A stretch of DNA of 64,000 bases from an uncultured Oscillospiraceae bacterium. Its GTDB lineage: Bacteria > Bacillota > Clostridia > Oscillospirales > Oscillospiraceae. The stretch lies in NCBI GenBank assembly GCA_910588495.1, contig CAJUPU010000002.1, forward strand, positions 1 through 64,000, written 5' to 3'. Within the stretch, counting starts at the first letter, position 1. Each line of letters starts with the position of its first letter. Below the pieces are notes generated by a model, which saw only the letters and a program-made list of their open reading frames with translations, was not told the origin of the DNA and ran no database searches. Shown here piece after piece: positions 15,555 through 24,456 of this stretch. Position numbers and translations under genes: made by a program.

Positions 15555-18500
15555 ATGTACCTCAAAGCGCTCGAGATCCAGGGCTTCAAAAGCTTTCCAG
15601 ATAAGACCGTGCTGGCCTTCGGCTCGGACATCACCGCGGTGGTGGGGCCCAACGGGTCGGGCAAGTCCAACATCTCCGACGCCATCCGCTGGGTGATGGG
15701 GGAGCAGTCCACCCGCACCCTGCGGGGGAGCAAGATGGAGGACGTGATCTTCAACGGCACGGAAAAGCGCAAGGGCCTGGGCTTTGCCGAGGTCACCCTG
15801 GTGCTGGACAACACCGAGCGCATCTTCCAGATGGAGGAGACGGAGGTGGCGGTGACCCGGCGGTACTACCGCTCCGGGGAGAGCGAGTACTACATCAACC
15901 GCCGGGCCTGCCGGCTGAAGGACATCAACGAGCTGTTCATGGACACGGGCCTTGGCCGGGAGGGCTACTCCATCATCGGCCAGGGCCGCATCGACGAGAT
16001 CTTGTCCGTCAAGAGCGCCGACCGCCGGGAGGTGTTCGAGGAGGCGGCGGGCATCTCCCGCTTCCGCCACCGCAAGGAGGAGGCCGAGCGCAAGCTGGAG
16101 CGCACCCAGGAGAACCTGGTCCGGATCGACGACAAGATCGGCGAGCTGGAGCTCCAGGTGGAACCCCTGCGGGCCCAGGCGGAAAAGACCAGGAAATACA
16201 ATATCCTCCGGGACGAGCTGAAGGGGCTGGAGATCTCCGTCTGGCTGGACCAGCTGGAGCACCTGCGGGCCAACAGCCTGAAGCTGAAGGGGGACGTGGA
16301 GGCGGCGGTGCGCCAGCGGGACGGCGCCCGGGACGAGGTGGAGCGGCTGTACGCCCAGAGCGCCGCCCTGGCCGAGCAGATGCGGGACAAGGACATCCAG
16401 GCGGAGGAGCTGCGGGGAAAACAGTCGGGCATGGACGAGCAGGTCCACTCCTGCGAGAACAGCATCGCCCTGCTGAAGCGGGACATCAAGAACAACAGCG
16501 AGAACGCCCAGCGCATCCGCCAGGAGCTGGAGCAGCAGGAGGGCCGGGCCGGGTCCATCGCCGCCCAGATCCAGGACGGCCGGGCCCGCCTGGACCAGAT
16601 CGGCCGGGAGATGGCCGGCTGCCGCGCCCGGATCGACGAGCTGGCCCGGACCTCCCAGGAGGTGCTGGGCTCGGCGGGGAGCCTGAGCGAGGAGCTGGAC
16701 CGCCTGCGGGAGCGGGAGCGGCTGGAGACCGCCTCCGCCGGAGAGGCCCGGGAGCTGCTGTCCGCCCTGGCCGCCGCCGCCCAGGAGCTGTACGACCGGG
16801 AGGAGAGGCTGGGCCAGGAGCTCCAGGAGCAGGAGGACAAGGCCGCCCAGGCCCGCCAGGCCCTGGAGGACGCCCAAAAGGAGCTGGACCGGGTCACCGA
16901 GGACCGGGACGCGGCCAAAAACGTGATCGGCGGCTATCAGATGCGCCTCCAATCCCGCCGGCGCAAGCTGGACCAGGCCCAGGAGCGCCACCGCCGCCTG
17001 CAGATGGACGAGAACAACCTGAACGCCCGGATCAAGATGCTCTCCGAGATGGAAAAGCTGTACGAGGGCTACTCCAAGGCCGTCAAGCTGGTGATGGGGG
17101 AGGCCGAGCGGGGCGGCCTGCGGGGCATCCGGGGCCCGGTGGCCAGCCTGATCCACGTCCCCGACCAGTACGCCGTGGCCATCGAGATCGCCCTGGGGGG
17201 CGCCATGCAGAACCTGGTGGCGGAGCGGGACGAGGACGGCAAGAACGCCATCAGCTACCTCAAGCGCCGGGACGGAGGCCGGGCCACCTTCCTGCCCATG
17301 AACACCATCCGCCCCGCCGACTTCCGGGACAGGGCCGTGGAGCGGGAGGACGGCTTCGTGGGCATGGGGGACGCGCTGATCTCCTTCGACCGGGAGTATG
17401 CCAACATTTTCTCCAATCTGCTGGGCCGGGTGGTCATCGCGGACAGCATGGACAAAGCCATGGCCATGGCCCGGAAGTTCGGCCACCGCTTCCGGATCGT
17501 CACCCTGGACGGCCAGGTGCTCAACGCCGGGGGCTCCATGACCGGCGGCTCGGTGTCCCGCTCGGCGGGCATCTTGAGCCGGGCCAACGAGCTGGAACGC
17601 TTGAATAAACAGAAGGACGGCCTTGCCGCCGACCTGAAAACGGCTTTTGACGAGCTGGCAAAGGCCCAGCGGGAGCTCACCGCCGCCCAGTACGAGCTGG
17701 ACGCCGCCGCCGGACAGCTCCGGGAGGCGGAGGACGCGGTGCTCAAGTGGTCCGAGCGGGCGGACAGCGCGTCCGTCCAGCTGGCCGACCTGGAGCTGCG
17801 CCGCCAGATCCTGGCCGGGGACCGCGCCCAGGTCCGCCGCCGGATGGAGGAGAACACGGCGAACACCGCCCAGGCCAAGGCCCGCATCGAGGAATTGGAG
17901 GGCTCCGCCGCCGCCCTGCGCTCGGAGGGGGAGGCCAAGGCCCAGGGCCGCACCGCCCTCCAGGACAAGGTGTCGGCCCTCAGCGAGGAGTCCGCCCGGC
18001 ACAGCGCAAAACTGGCGGGGCTGGAGGGGGAGCAGTCCGCCCTGAGCCAGTCCATCGGCGAGCTGGAGCGGCTGCGGGACGACCTGAGCGGCGACACCGC
18101 CAACCGCACCGCCATGATCGGCCAGTTCGAGCAGCAGAACGACTACCTCCTGCGCCGCATCCAGGAGGAGGAGGAGCGGCTGCAGCGGCTGCGCGCCGCC
18201 AGCCAGGAGGGGACCGCCGCCATCCGGCGGCTCAACGACGAGAAGCTGGCCCTGGAGGGCCGGCGCAACCAGGCCGACCGCCAGGCCCGGGACAAGAACA
18301 ACGAGCTGAACAACATGGAGCGGGAGGTGGCCAACCTGGAGAACAAGGCCTCCGCCGCCGCCGTGGAGGAGTGCCAGCTGCTGGACAAGCTGTGGGAGAG
18401 CTACGAGCTGTCCCACGAGGCGGCCAGGGCCGAACGGGTGGAGCTGGAGTCGGTGCCCAAGGCCCAGCGGCGCATCGGCGAGCTGAAGCGGTCCATCTCT

Positions 18501-19124
18501 GCCCTGGGCAGCATCAACCCCGACGCGGTGGAGGAGTTCGCCCGGGTCAACGAGCGCTACACCTACTTCACCGGCCAGCGGGACGACGTGGCCAAGGCGA
18601 AAAAGGAGCTGCAGGACATCATCGCCCAGATCACCGGGGAGATGACGGCCATTTTCAAGGAGCAGTTCGCCCTGATCGACCAGGAGTTCCGAAAAGCCTT
18701 CGCCGAGCTGTTCGGCGGCGGCAAAGCGGAGCTGATCCTGGACGATCCGGAGGACGTGCTGGGCTGCGGCATCGAGATACGGGCCCAGCCCCCCGGCAAG
18801 ACCATCCAGCACATGAGCTCCCTGTCCGGCGGAGAGCGGGCGCTGATCGCCATCGCGCTGTACTTCGCCATCCTGAAGGTGCGCCCCACCCCCTTCTGCG
18901 TCATGGACGAGATCGAGGCGGCCCTGGACGAGTCCAACGTGGTGCGCTACGCCAGGTACATGCGGCGGATGAGCGGCAAGACCCAGTTCATCGTCATCAC
19001 CCACCGCCGGGGCACCATGGAGGAGGCCGACGTGCTCTACGGCGTCACCATGCAGGAGAAGGGCGTGTCCCGTATGCTGACCATCGACCTGAACGATGTG
19101 GAGAAGGAGCTGGATATCAAATGA
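15555..19124 (+). CDS. smc: Chromosome segregation protein SMC
   Basis: 1189 residues, full length. The N-terminal ATPase half has GPNGSGKSNISDAIRW (Walker A). Two long coiled coils flank a hinge (around residues 510-640, with VAIEIALGGAMQNLV and GGSMTGGSVS). The C-terminal half has LSGGERALIAIALYFAIL and FCVMDEIEAALDESN (signature and Walker B). ATG 15555 gives the canonical MYLKALEIQGFKSF; a GTG two codons earlier is the alternative. It forms the condensin that compacts and segregates chromosomes with ScpA and ScpB, whose genes are not here. First gene of a long operon with ftsY. Confidence 0.98.
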   Translation: MYLKALEIQGFKSFPDKTVLAFGSDITAVVGPNGSGKSNISDAIRWVMGEQSTRTLRGSKMEDVIFNGTEKRKGLGFAEVTLVLDNTERIFQMEETEVAVTRRYYRSGESEYYINRRACRLKDINELFMDTGLGREGYSIIGQGRIDEILSVKSADRREVFEEAAGISRFRHRKEEAERKLERTQENLVRIDDKIGELELQVEPLRAQAEKTRKYNILRDELKGLEISVWLDQLEHLRANSLKLKGDVEAAVRQRDGARDEVERLYAQSAALAEQMRDKDIQAEELRGKQSGMDEQVHSCENSIALLKRDIKNNSENAQRIRQELEQQEGRAGSIAAQIQDGRARLDQIGREMAGCRARIDELARTSQEVLGSAGSLSEELDRLRERERLETASAGEARELLSALAAAAQELYDREERLGQELQEQEDKAAQARQALEDAQKELDRVTEDRDAAKNVIGGYQMRLQSRRRKLDQAQERHRRLQMDENNLNARIKMLSEMEKLYEGYSKAVKLVMGEAERGGLRGIRGPVASLIHVPDQYAVAIEIALGGAMQNLVAERDEDGKNAISYLKRRDGGRATFLPMNTIRPADFRDRAVEREDGFVGMGDALISFDREYANIFSNLLGRVVIADSMDKAMAMARKFGHRFRIVTLDGQVLNAGGSMTGGSVSRSAGILSRANELERLNKQKDGLAADLKTAFDELAKAQRELTAAQYELDAAAGQLREAEDAVLKWSERADSASVQLADLELRRQILAGDRAQVRRRMEENTANTAQAKARIEELEGSAAALRSEGEAKAQGRTALQDKVSALSEESARHSAKLAGLEGEQSALSQSIGELERLRDDLSGDTANRTAMIGQFEQQNDYLLRRIQEEEERLQRLRAASQEGTAAIRRLNDEKLALEGRRNQADRQARDKNNELNNMEREVANLENKASAAAVEECQLLDKLWESYELSHEAARAERVELESVPKAQRRIGELKRSISALGSINPDAVEEFARVNERYTYFTGQRDDVAKAKKELQDIIAQITGEMTAIFKEQFALIDQEFRKAFAELFGGGKAELILDDPEDVLGCGIEIRAQPPGKTIQHMSSLSGGERALIAIALYFAILKVRPTPFCVMDEIEAALDESNVVRYARYMRRMSGKTQFIVITHRRGTMEEADVLYGVTMQEKGVSRMLTIDLNDVEKELDIK

Positions 19125-19423
19125 TGGAGAAGCGCTGTTCCAACTGCGGCGGCATCATGCAGTATCAGGGCGACGACAAGATCCAGCTTGGCCAGACGGG
19201 TCTCTTGCTGGGGCATTTGCCCAATCTGTGGCGCGGGGCCCTCTACGTGGAGATCTGGGAGTGCCCCCAGTGCGGCAAGCTGGACCTCTATCGGGGGGAA
19301 GGTCCCCGGGAGGAGGAGGGACGCATGGCCCAGACGGTCTGCCCCAGCTGCGGAGCGGAACACGACCTGGACGATCCCAAATGCCCCGGCTGTGGGGCGA
19401 AAAACCCCAATATTATAAGATAA
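19121..19423 (+). CDS. Double zinc-ribbon protein between smc and ftsY
   Basis: 100 residues, starting at ATG 19121, whose first four bases overlap the smc stop (ATGA); a second ATG follows at once. Four CxxC knuckles are visible: CSNC and CPQC bracket an N-terminal half with IQLGQTGLLLGHLP, and CPSC and CPGC make a compact C-terminal ribbon. It is likely a zinc protein without enzymatic domain. The tight coupling to smc and ftsY suggests a housekeeping role, but I know no function. Confidence 0.8.
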   Translation: MMEKRCSNCGGIMQYQGDDKIQLGQTGLLLGHLPNLWRGALYVEIWECPQCGKLDLYRGEGPREEEGRMAQTVCPSCGAEHDLDDPKCPGCGAKNPNIIR

Positions 19424-19435
19424 AGGAAGTTTGTT

Positions 19436-20302
19436 ATGGGCTTTTTTGACAAGATCAAGAAGATCGGCATCTTCAACGGCTTTTCCGAGCTGACCGAGGA
19501 CTTTTACGAGGAGCTGGAGGAGTCCCTGGTCATGGCCGACCTGGGGGCGGAGATCACCATGGAGGCGGTGGACAAGCTGCGGGAGCGGTGCAGGTCCCGG
19601 GGGATCAAGGACACCGAGGGCGCCCGCCAGTGCATGCGGGAGATCCTGGCGGAGTATCTGGACCTGGGCGGGGCCTATGTGGACATGAGCAATAAGCCCG
19701 CGGTGATCTTGTTCATCGGGGTCAACGGGGTGGGCAAGACCACCTCCATCGGCAAGCTGGCTGCCCACTGGAAAAACGTGGGGCGCCGCGTGGTGCTGTG
19801 CGCCGGGGACACCTTCCGGGCCGCCGCCGCCGAGCAGCTCACCATCTGGGCCGACCGGGCGGGGGTGGACATCGTCAAACAGCACGAGGGGGCGGACCCC
19901 GCCGCCGTGGTGTACGACGCGCTGTCCGCCGCCAAGGCCCGAAAGGCGGACGTGGTGCTGGTGGACACCGCCGGGCGGCTGCAGAACAAGGCCAACCTGA
20001 TGAGCGAGCTGAACAAGATCAGCCGGGTGATCGACCGGGAGTGCCCCGGCTCCAGCCGGGAGACCCTGCTGGTGCTGGACGCCACCACCGGGCAGAACGG
20101 CCTGATCCAGGCCAAGGAGTTCTCCAAGACGGCGGGGGTGACCGGCATCGTGCTCACCAAGCTGGACGGCACCGCCAAGGGGGGCATCGTGGTGGCCATC
20201 GCCAAGGAGCTGGGCGTGCCGGTGAAGTTCGCCGGGGTGGGCGAGGGAGTGGACGACCTCCAGCCCTTCGACGCCGCCGCCTTCACCGAGGCCCTTTTGT
20301 GA
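19436..20302 (+). CDS. ftsY: Signal recognition particle receptor FtsY
   Basis: 288 residues, a short FtsY without the long acidic N-terminal extension of enterobacteria. The N domain (1-85) begins GFFDKIKKIGIF, a membrane-contacting amphipathic helix. The G domain has GVNGVGKTTSIGKLA, DTFRAAAAEQL, DTAGRLQNKANLM and TKLDGTAKGG. The GTPase docks SRP-ribosome complexes at the membrane. It lies 12 bases after the zinc-ribbon gene in the smc operon, a conserved Firmicutes order. Confidence 0.98.
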   Translation: MGFFDKIKKIGIFNGFSELTEDFYEELEESLVMADLGAEITMEAVDKLRERCRSRGIKDTEGARQCMREILAEYLDLGGAYVDMSNKPAVILFIGVNGVGKTTSIGKLAAHWKNVGRRVVLCAGDTFRAAAAEQLTIWADRAGVDIVKQHEGADPAAVVYDALSAAKARKADVVLVDTAGRLQNKANLMSELNKISRVIDRECPGSSRETLLVLDATTGQNGLIQAKEFSKTAGVTGIVLTKLDGTAKGGIVVAIAKELGVPVKFAGVGEGVDDLQPFDAAAFTEALL

Positions 20303-20383
20303 CAATATTTACACTCCCGTCATGAATTTCACAGCGGGTGGAGCTATAATAAAAAGAATGGATAAGAATGGGGGCGTGTTTGG

Positions 20384-20974
20384 ATGAAACTGGTGCTGGC
20401 CAGCAAAAACGCGAAAAAACTCAAGGAGATGAACGAGATCCTGTCCGGCATGGGGGTGGAGGTGTGCCTCCAGGCCGACGCGGGGGTGGATGTGGACGTA
20501 GAAGAGACCGGGAGCACCTTCGAGGAGAACTCCCTGCTCAAGGCCAGGGCGGTGATGGAGGCCAGCGGCCTGGCCGCCATCGCCGATGACTCCGGGCTGT
20601 GCGTGGACGCGCTGAACGGCGCGCCGGGGGTGTTCTCCGCCCGGTACGGCGGGGAGGGGCTGGACGACGCGGGGCGCTACCGCCTGCTGCTGTCCAACAT
20701 GCCCAGGGGCCAGGCCAGGACGGCCAAGTTCGTGTCCGCGATCGCCTGCTGCTTCCCCAACGGCGACGTGCTCACCGCCCGAGGGGAGTGCCCCGGCACC
20801 ATCGCCTTCGCCCCCATGGGGGAGGGCGGCTTCGGCTACGACCCGGTGTTCTTCCTGCCCAAGCTGAAAAAGACCTTCGCCCAGCTCTCGCCGGAGGAGA
20901 AGAACGCCATCTCCCACCGGGGGCTGGCGCTGCAGGCGTTCCAGGCCGAACTGGAAAAATATTTGAACAGATAA
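20384..20974 (+). CDS. rdgB: XTP/dITP pyrophosphatase (RdgB/Ham1 family)
   Basis: 196 residues. The substrate loop is MKLVLASKNAKKLKEM, with the conserved TFEENSLLKAR, ADDSGLCVDAL and GFGYDPVFFLP. It hydrolyses ITP, dITP and XTP to monophosphates and so keeps deaminated purines out of DNA and RNA. ATG 20384 follows GGGGGCG. An 81-base gap after ftsY contains TATAAT at 20345-20350 without a clear -35, so a weak internal promoter is possible. Confidence 0.96.
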   Translation: MKLVLASKNAKKLKEMNEILSGMGVEVCLQADAGVDVDVEETGSTFEENSLLKARAVMEASGLAAIADDSGLCVDALNGAPGVFSARYGGEGLDDAGRYRLLLSNMPRGQARTAKFVSAIACCFPNGDVLTARGECPGTIAFAPMGEGGFGYDPVFFLPKLKKTFAQLSPEEKNAISHRGLALQAFQAELEKYLNR

Positions 20975-20983
20975 GGAGCATAT

Positions 20984-21292
20984 ATGGGAGATCTGACAAG
21001 CAAGCAGCGCTCACAGCTGCGGGGGCTGGCCAACGAGCTGGACACCATCGTCCACATCGGCAAGGACGGCATCGGCCCCAATCTGACCAAGCAGGCGGAC
21101 GACGCCCTGGAGGCCCGGGAGCTGATCAAGGGCAAGGTGCTGGAGAACAGCCCCCTGTCCCCCCGGGAGGGGGCCCAGGCGCTGGCCCAGGCCACCCGGA
21201 GCCAGGTGGTCCAGGTGATCGGCACCAAGTTCGTGCTGTACCGGGAGACCCACAGCAAGCCCAAGGACAAAAGGATCGTGCTGGTGAGATAG
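20984..21292 (+). CDS. yhbY: CRM-domain RNA-binding protein (YhbY family)
   Basis: 102 residues. TSKQRSQLRGLANELDTIVHIGKDGI and a later GTKFVLYRE are hallmarks of the CRM/YhbY fold (IF3-C-like), which binds pre-50S ribosomal particles. Length is standard. It starts at ATG 20984 with AAGGAG upstream, 9 bases after rdgB, and precedes nadD as in many Firmicutes. Confidence 0.95.
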   Translation: MGDLTSKQRSQLRGLANELDTIVHIGKDGIGPNLTKQADDALEARELIKGKVLENSPLSPREGAQALAQATRSQVVQVIGTKFVLYRETHSKPKDKRIVLVR

Positions 21293-21327
21293 GCATCCCC
21301 AAAACTTTTTTGGAGAGGGTGGTCCCT

Positions 21328-22524
21328 TTGAAGATCGGCATCTACGGCGGCAGCTTCAACCCCCCCCATCTGGGGCACCTGGCGGCGGCCAGGGCGGCCA
21401 TGGCCGCTCTGGAGCTGGACAGGCTGGTGTTCATCCCGGCGGGCGACCCGCCCCACAAGGAGCTGGCCCCCGGCAGCCCCGGCCGGGCCCAGCGGCTGGA
21501 GATGGCCCGCATCGCCGCCGACCAGCTGCTCCTGCCCGCCCAGACCGAGGTGTGGGACACCGAGCTGCACCGGGAGGGCAAGAGCTACACCGCCGACACC
21601 CTGGAGGAGGCCGCGGCCCGCTGGCCCGGCGACCAGCTGTGGCTGCTGATGGGGACGGACATGTTCCTCACCCTCCACCTGTGGGCGGAGCCGGAGAAGA
21701 TCCTGGCCCTGGCGGGGGTGTGCGCCTTCGGCCGCACCGAGGAGGACGGCGAGGCGGTGTTCGCCCCCCAGCGGGAATTCCTGGACCGGGAGTTCCACGC
21801 CAAGATCGCCACCATCACCGTCCCCGGCCTGGTGGACATCTCCTCCACCCGGCTGCGGGAGCTGCTGGCCCAGGGAAAGGGCCGGGAATTTTTGCCCGAA
21901 GCGGTCTACGGTTACATCTTGCGGGAAAAACTATATGGGACCCAGGCCGACCTGGGACACCTGAGCCTGGAGGATCTGCGGTGCGTGTCCTACTCCATGG
22001 TGTACGCCAAGCGGCTGGCCCACATCAAGGGCTGCGAGGAGGAGGCGGCCCGGCTGGCGGCGCACTGGGGCGCCGATGAGGGGCGGATGCGCCGGGCGGC
22101 CATCCTCCACGACTGCACCAAGTACTTCACCGTCCAGCAGCATCTCGACCTCTGCCGGCAGTACGGCATCCAGCTCTCCCCCCTGGAGCGCGCCACCGAC
22201 AAGCTGCTCCACGCCAAGACCGGCGCGGCCCTGGCCCGGTATGTCTTTGGCTTCGACGACCTCTACGACGCCATCTACTACCACACCACCGCCCGGGCGG
22301 GGATGAGCCTGGAGGAGAAGCTGCTGTACATCGCCGACTACATGGAGCCCTGCCGGGACTTCCCCGAGGTGGCCGAGCTGCGCCGGCTGGCCTACTCCGA
22401 CCTGGACGGGGCGGTGGCCATGGGGACGGCCCTGTCCGTCCAGGAGATGGTCCAGCGGGGCAAGGAGCTCCACCATGACACCAGGGAAGCTTTTGAATAC
22501 TATGGGAAAGAGGATCAGACATGA
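21328..22524 (+). CDS. nadD: Fused nicotinate-nucleotide adenylyltransferase (NadD) and HD-domain hydrolase (YqeK)
   Basis: 398 residues in one frame from TTG 21328, chosen because GGAGAGG ends 9 bases upstream. Residues 1-200 are NadD: GGSFNPPHLGHL and the C-terminal ISSTRLRELL loop, making nicotinate adenine dinucleotide from NaMN and ATP. Residues 205-398 are a YqeK-type HD domain: H232 in AHIKGCEEEA, H261-D262 in ILHDCTKYF, H295 in LLHAKTGA, then YHTTARAGM. YqeK proteins hydrolyse symmetrical diadenosine tetraphosphate. The two are usually separate adjacent genes. The stop overlaps the next ATG by 4 bases. Confidence 0.93.
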   Translation: MKIGIYGGSFNPPHLGHLAAARAAMAALELDRLVFIPAGDPPHKELAPGSPGRAQRLEMARIAADQLLLPAQTEVWDTELHREGKSYTADTLEEAAARWPGDQLWLLMGTDMFLTLHLWAEPEKILALAGVCAFGRTEEDGEAVFAPQREFLDREFHAKIATITVPGLVDISSTRLRELLAQGKGREFLPEAVYGYILREKLYGTQADLGHLSLEDLRCVSYSMVYAKRLAHIKGCEEEAARLAAHWGADEGRMRRAAILHDCTKYFTVQQHLDLCRQYGIQLSPLERATDKLLHAKTGAALARYVFGFDDLYDAIYYHTTARAGMSLEEKLLYIADYMEPCRDFPEVAELRRLAYSDLDGAVAMGTALSVQEMVQRGKELHHDTREAFEYYGKEDQT

Positions 22525-24011
22525 GCGACCAGTCCAACATGCCGCACGAGCGGGGGCCTGAGCAGTCCGGGCCGGGAAAACGGCTGGAGAAAAAGACCAG
22601 ACCGGCCCTCTCCCCCGCCCAGGCCCGAAAGAGAAAAGAGAAGATCGTCATGATCGTGATGATCGTGCTGGCGGTGGTGATGGTCATCGCGGCGGCCATG
22701 GCCATGCTGTACGCCCGGTGGGTAAAAAAGCCTCCCCTGCCCCCGGACACCAGGCCGTCGGGCTCCCCGGTGAGCACCGGCCCCCTGGACAGCCCGGACC
22801 CGGAGGCCACCCTGGGCTTCGATGCCGTCCAGCCCAAGGTGGGCGGGGCCCGGAAGAGCAAGGAGATCTACACCTTCCTGATCTTTGGCTCCGACGTGGC
22901 CTCCGGCCTCACCGACACCATGATGGTGGCCACCTACGACATCACCAACCAGAAGGCCGCCGTCATGTCCCTCCCCCGGGACACCATCGTCAACAACACC
23001 GGCCACCGCATCACGGACAAGAAGCTGAACGTGGTGTACACCCTGTGGGGCGAGGGAGACGAGGGCGTCCAGGCCCTCAGGACCGAGGTGTCCGAGCTGG
23101 TGGGCTTCACCCCCGACTACTATGTGCGCATCGACTGGGAGCTGGTGGGCGAGATGGTGGACGCCATCGGCGGCGTGTGGTACGAGGTGCCCTTCCTCAT
23201 GGTGTATAACGACCCCTTCCAGGACCTGAACATCTACCAGGAACCGGGCTACCGGCAGATATCCGGCGACGACGCCATGCAGATCGTCCGCTGGCGGAAG
23301 AACGACCCCGGCTTCCCCAACCCCGGCGACGGCAGCGACCTGTACCGCCTCCAGATGCAGCAGGGTTTCCTGAAGGCGGTGCTCAAGCAGACCCTCCAGA
23401 TCAAGAACGTCACCCGCATCGGCCAGCTGGCCGAGCTGTTCGGCAACCGGGTGGACAGCGACCTGTCGGTGGAGAACATCTTCTGGTTCGCCCAGGAAGC
23501 CATCATCGGCGGGCTCCAGGTGGACGACGTGGAGTTCTGCACCATGCCCGTGGCCTCGGGCAGCTATTACCAGGCCAAGTATGACACGGATTATCCCTTT
23601 GTCTACCCCATCCAGAGCCAGCTGCTCCCCCTCATCAACGAGAAGCTCAACCCCTTTGTGGAGCAGGTGACCATCCGCCAGCTGGACCTGATGAGCCAGG
23701 CCCCCGACGGGTCGCTGCGCTCGTCCACCGGGCGGCTGGCCGACCCCTCCGTGGGGGTGGTCCAGGTGAAGCCCACCCCGCCGCCGGAGGAGAGCGAACC
23801 TGTGCAGAGCGGCGGACCCACACAGAGCAATGAACCCCAGGGCAGCGCCCCGGTGGCATCCGAGCCTTTGCCCAGCGGGGCGGTGGAGCCGCCCCCGGCC
23901 TCCCAGCCGGTGGATACCCAGCCCCCGGCCACCGGCCCGGCGGAACCGGACCCCCAGCCCACCCAGGCCGGGGAGCCCGCCGGCGGGGACTGGGGCGAGA
24001 CGCCGGAATAA
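22521..24011 (+). CDS. LytR-CpsA-Psr (LCP) family wall-polymer transferase
   Basis: 496 residues. A basic cytoplasmic tail is followed by one membrane helix (about 42-66). The extracellular LCP domain spans about residues 110-320, with GSDVASGLTDTMMVAT, SLPRDTIVNN and the late RWRKNDPGFPNPGDGSD. It attaches undecaprenyl-linked polymers such as teichoic acids to peptidoglycan. The last 110 residues are proline-, serine- and glutamate-rich and probably disordered. It overlaps nadD by ATGA. The WecA-type transferase, wecB and this gene could serve the same polymer. Confidence 0.93.
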   Translation: MSDQSNMPHERGPEQSGPGKRLEKKTRPALSPAQARKRKEKIVMIVMIVLAVVMVIAAAMAMLYARWVKKPPLPPDTRPSGSPVSTGPLDSPDPEATLGFDAVQPKVGGARKSKEIYTFLIFGSDVASGLTDTMMVATYDITNQKAAVMSLPRDTIVNNTGHRITDKKLNVVYTLWGEGDEGVQALRTEVSELVGFTPDYYVRIDWELVGEMVDAIGGVWYEVPFLMVYNDPFQDLNIYQEPGYRQISGDDAMQIVRWRKNDPGFPNPGDGSDLYRLQMQQGFLKAVLKQTLQIKNVTRIGQLAELFGNRVDSDLSVENIFWFAQEAIIGGLQVDDVEFCTMPVASGSYYQAKYDTDYPFVYPIQSQLLPLINEKLNPFVEQVTIRQLDLMSQAPDGSLRSSTGRLADPSVGVVQVKPTPPPEESEPVQSGGPTQSNEPQGSAPVASEPLPSGAVEPPPASQPVDTQPPATGPAEPDPQPTQAGEPAGGDWGETPE

Positions 24012-24075
24012 GCGTTGGGACGGGCGGCCCGGCCGGGCGCCCGATCCCAGCACCACAACAAATGGAGGATATCTT

Positions 24076-24444
24076 ATGCTGAACGAACAAGAAATGATCG
24101 CCATCACCGTCAAGGCCCTGGACGATAAGAAGGGCAAAGACCTCAAGGTGCTGCGCACCGCCGACCAGACCACCCTGGCCGACTACTTCATCATCTGCTC
24201 CGGCAGCTCCAACACCCAGGTGCGGGCGCTGGCCGAGGCGGTGGAGGAGGCCATGTCCAAGGCGGGAGAGGAGCCCCACCACATCGAGGGCCACCGGGGC
24301 GGCCAGTGGACGCTGATGGACTATTCCAGCGTGGTGGTCCACATCTTCACCGATGAGGGCCGGGAGTTCTACGGCCTGGAGCGGCTGTGGTCCGACGCCC
24401 AGGCGGTGGACGTGTCCCAATATCTGACGGCCCAGGCCGAGTGA
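24076..24444 (+). CDS. rsfS: Ribosomal silencing factor RsfS
   Basis: 122 residues from ATG 24076 after a GGAGGAT site. KALDDKKGKDLKVLRT, TLADYFIICSGSSNTQV and VHIFTDEGREFYGLERLW are full-length RsfS (Iojap/DUF143) signatures. It binds uL14 on the 50S subunit and blocks subunit joining in starved cells. The nadD-yqeK-LCP-rsfS order is widespread in Firmicutes. Confidence 0.97.
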   Translation: MLNEQEMIAITVKALDDKKGKDLKVLRTADQTTLADYFIICSGSSNTQVRALAEAVEEAMSKAGEEPHHIEGHRGGQWTLMDYSSVVVHIFTDEGREFYGLERLWSDAQAVDVSQYLTAQAE

Positions 24445-24456
24445 GGACGTGAGACG

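Noticed and set aside
15351..19004. A very long open frame antisense to smc (over 1200 codons)
   Set aside because: Mirror of a GC-rich gene: stop codons are rare in that antisense frame. The sense strand encodes full-length SMC.
24445..24456. T-box leader before trpS
   Set aside because: Only 12 bases separate rsfS and trpS, so there is no room for one.
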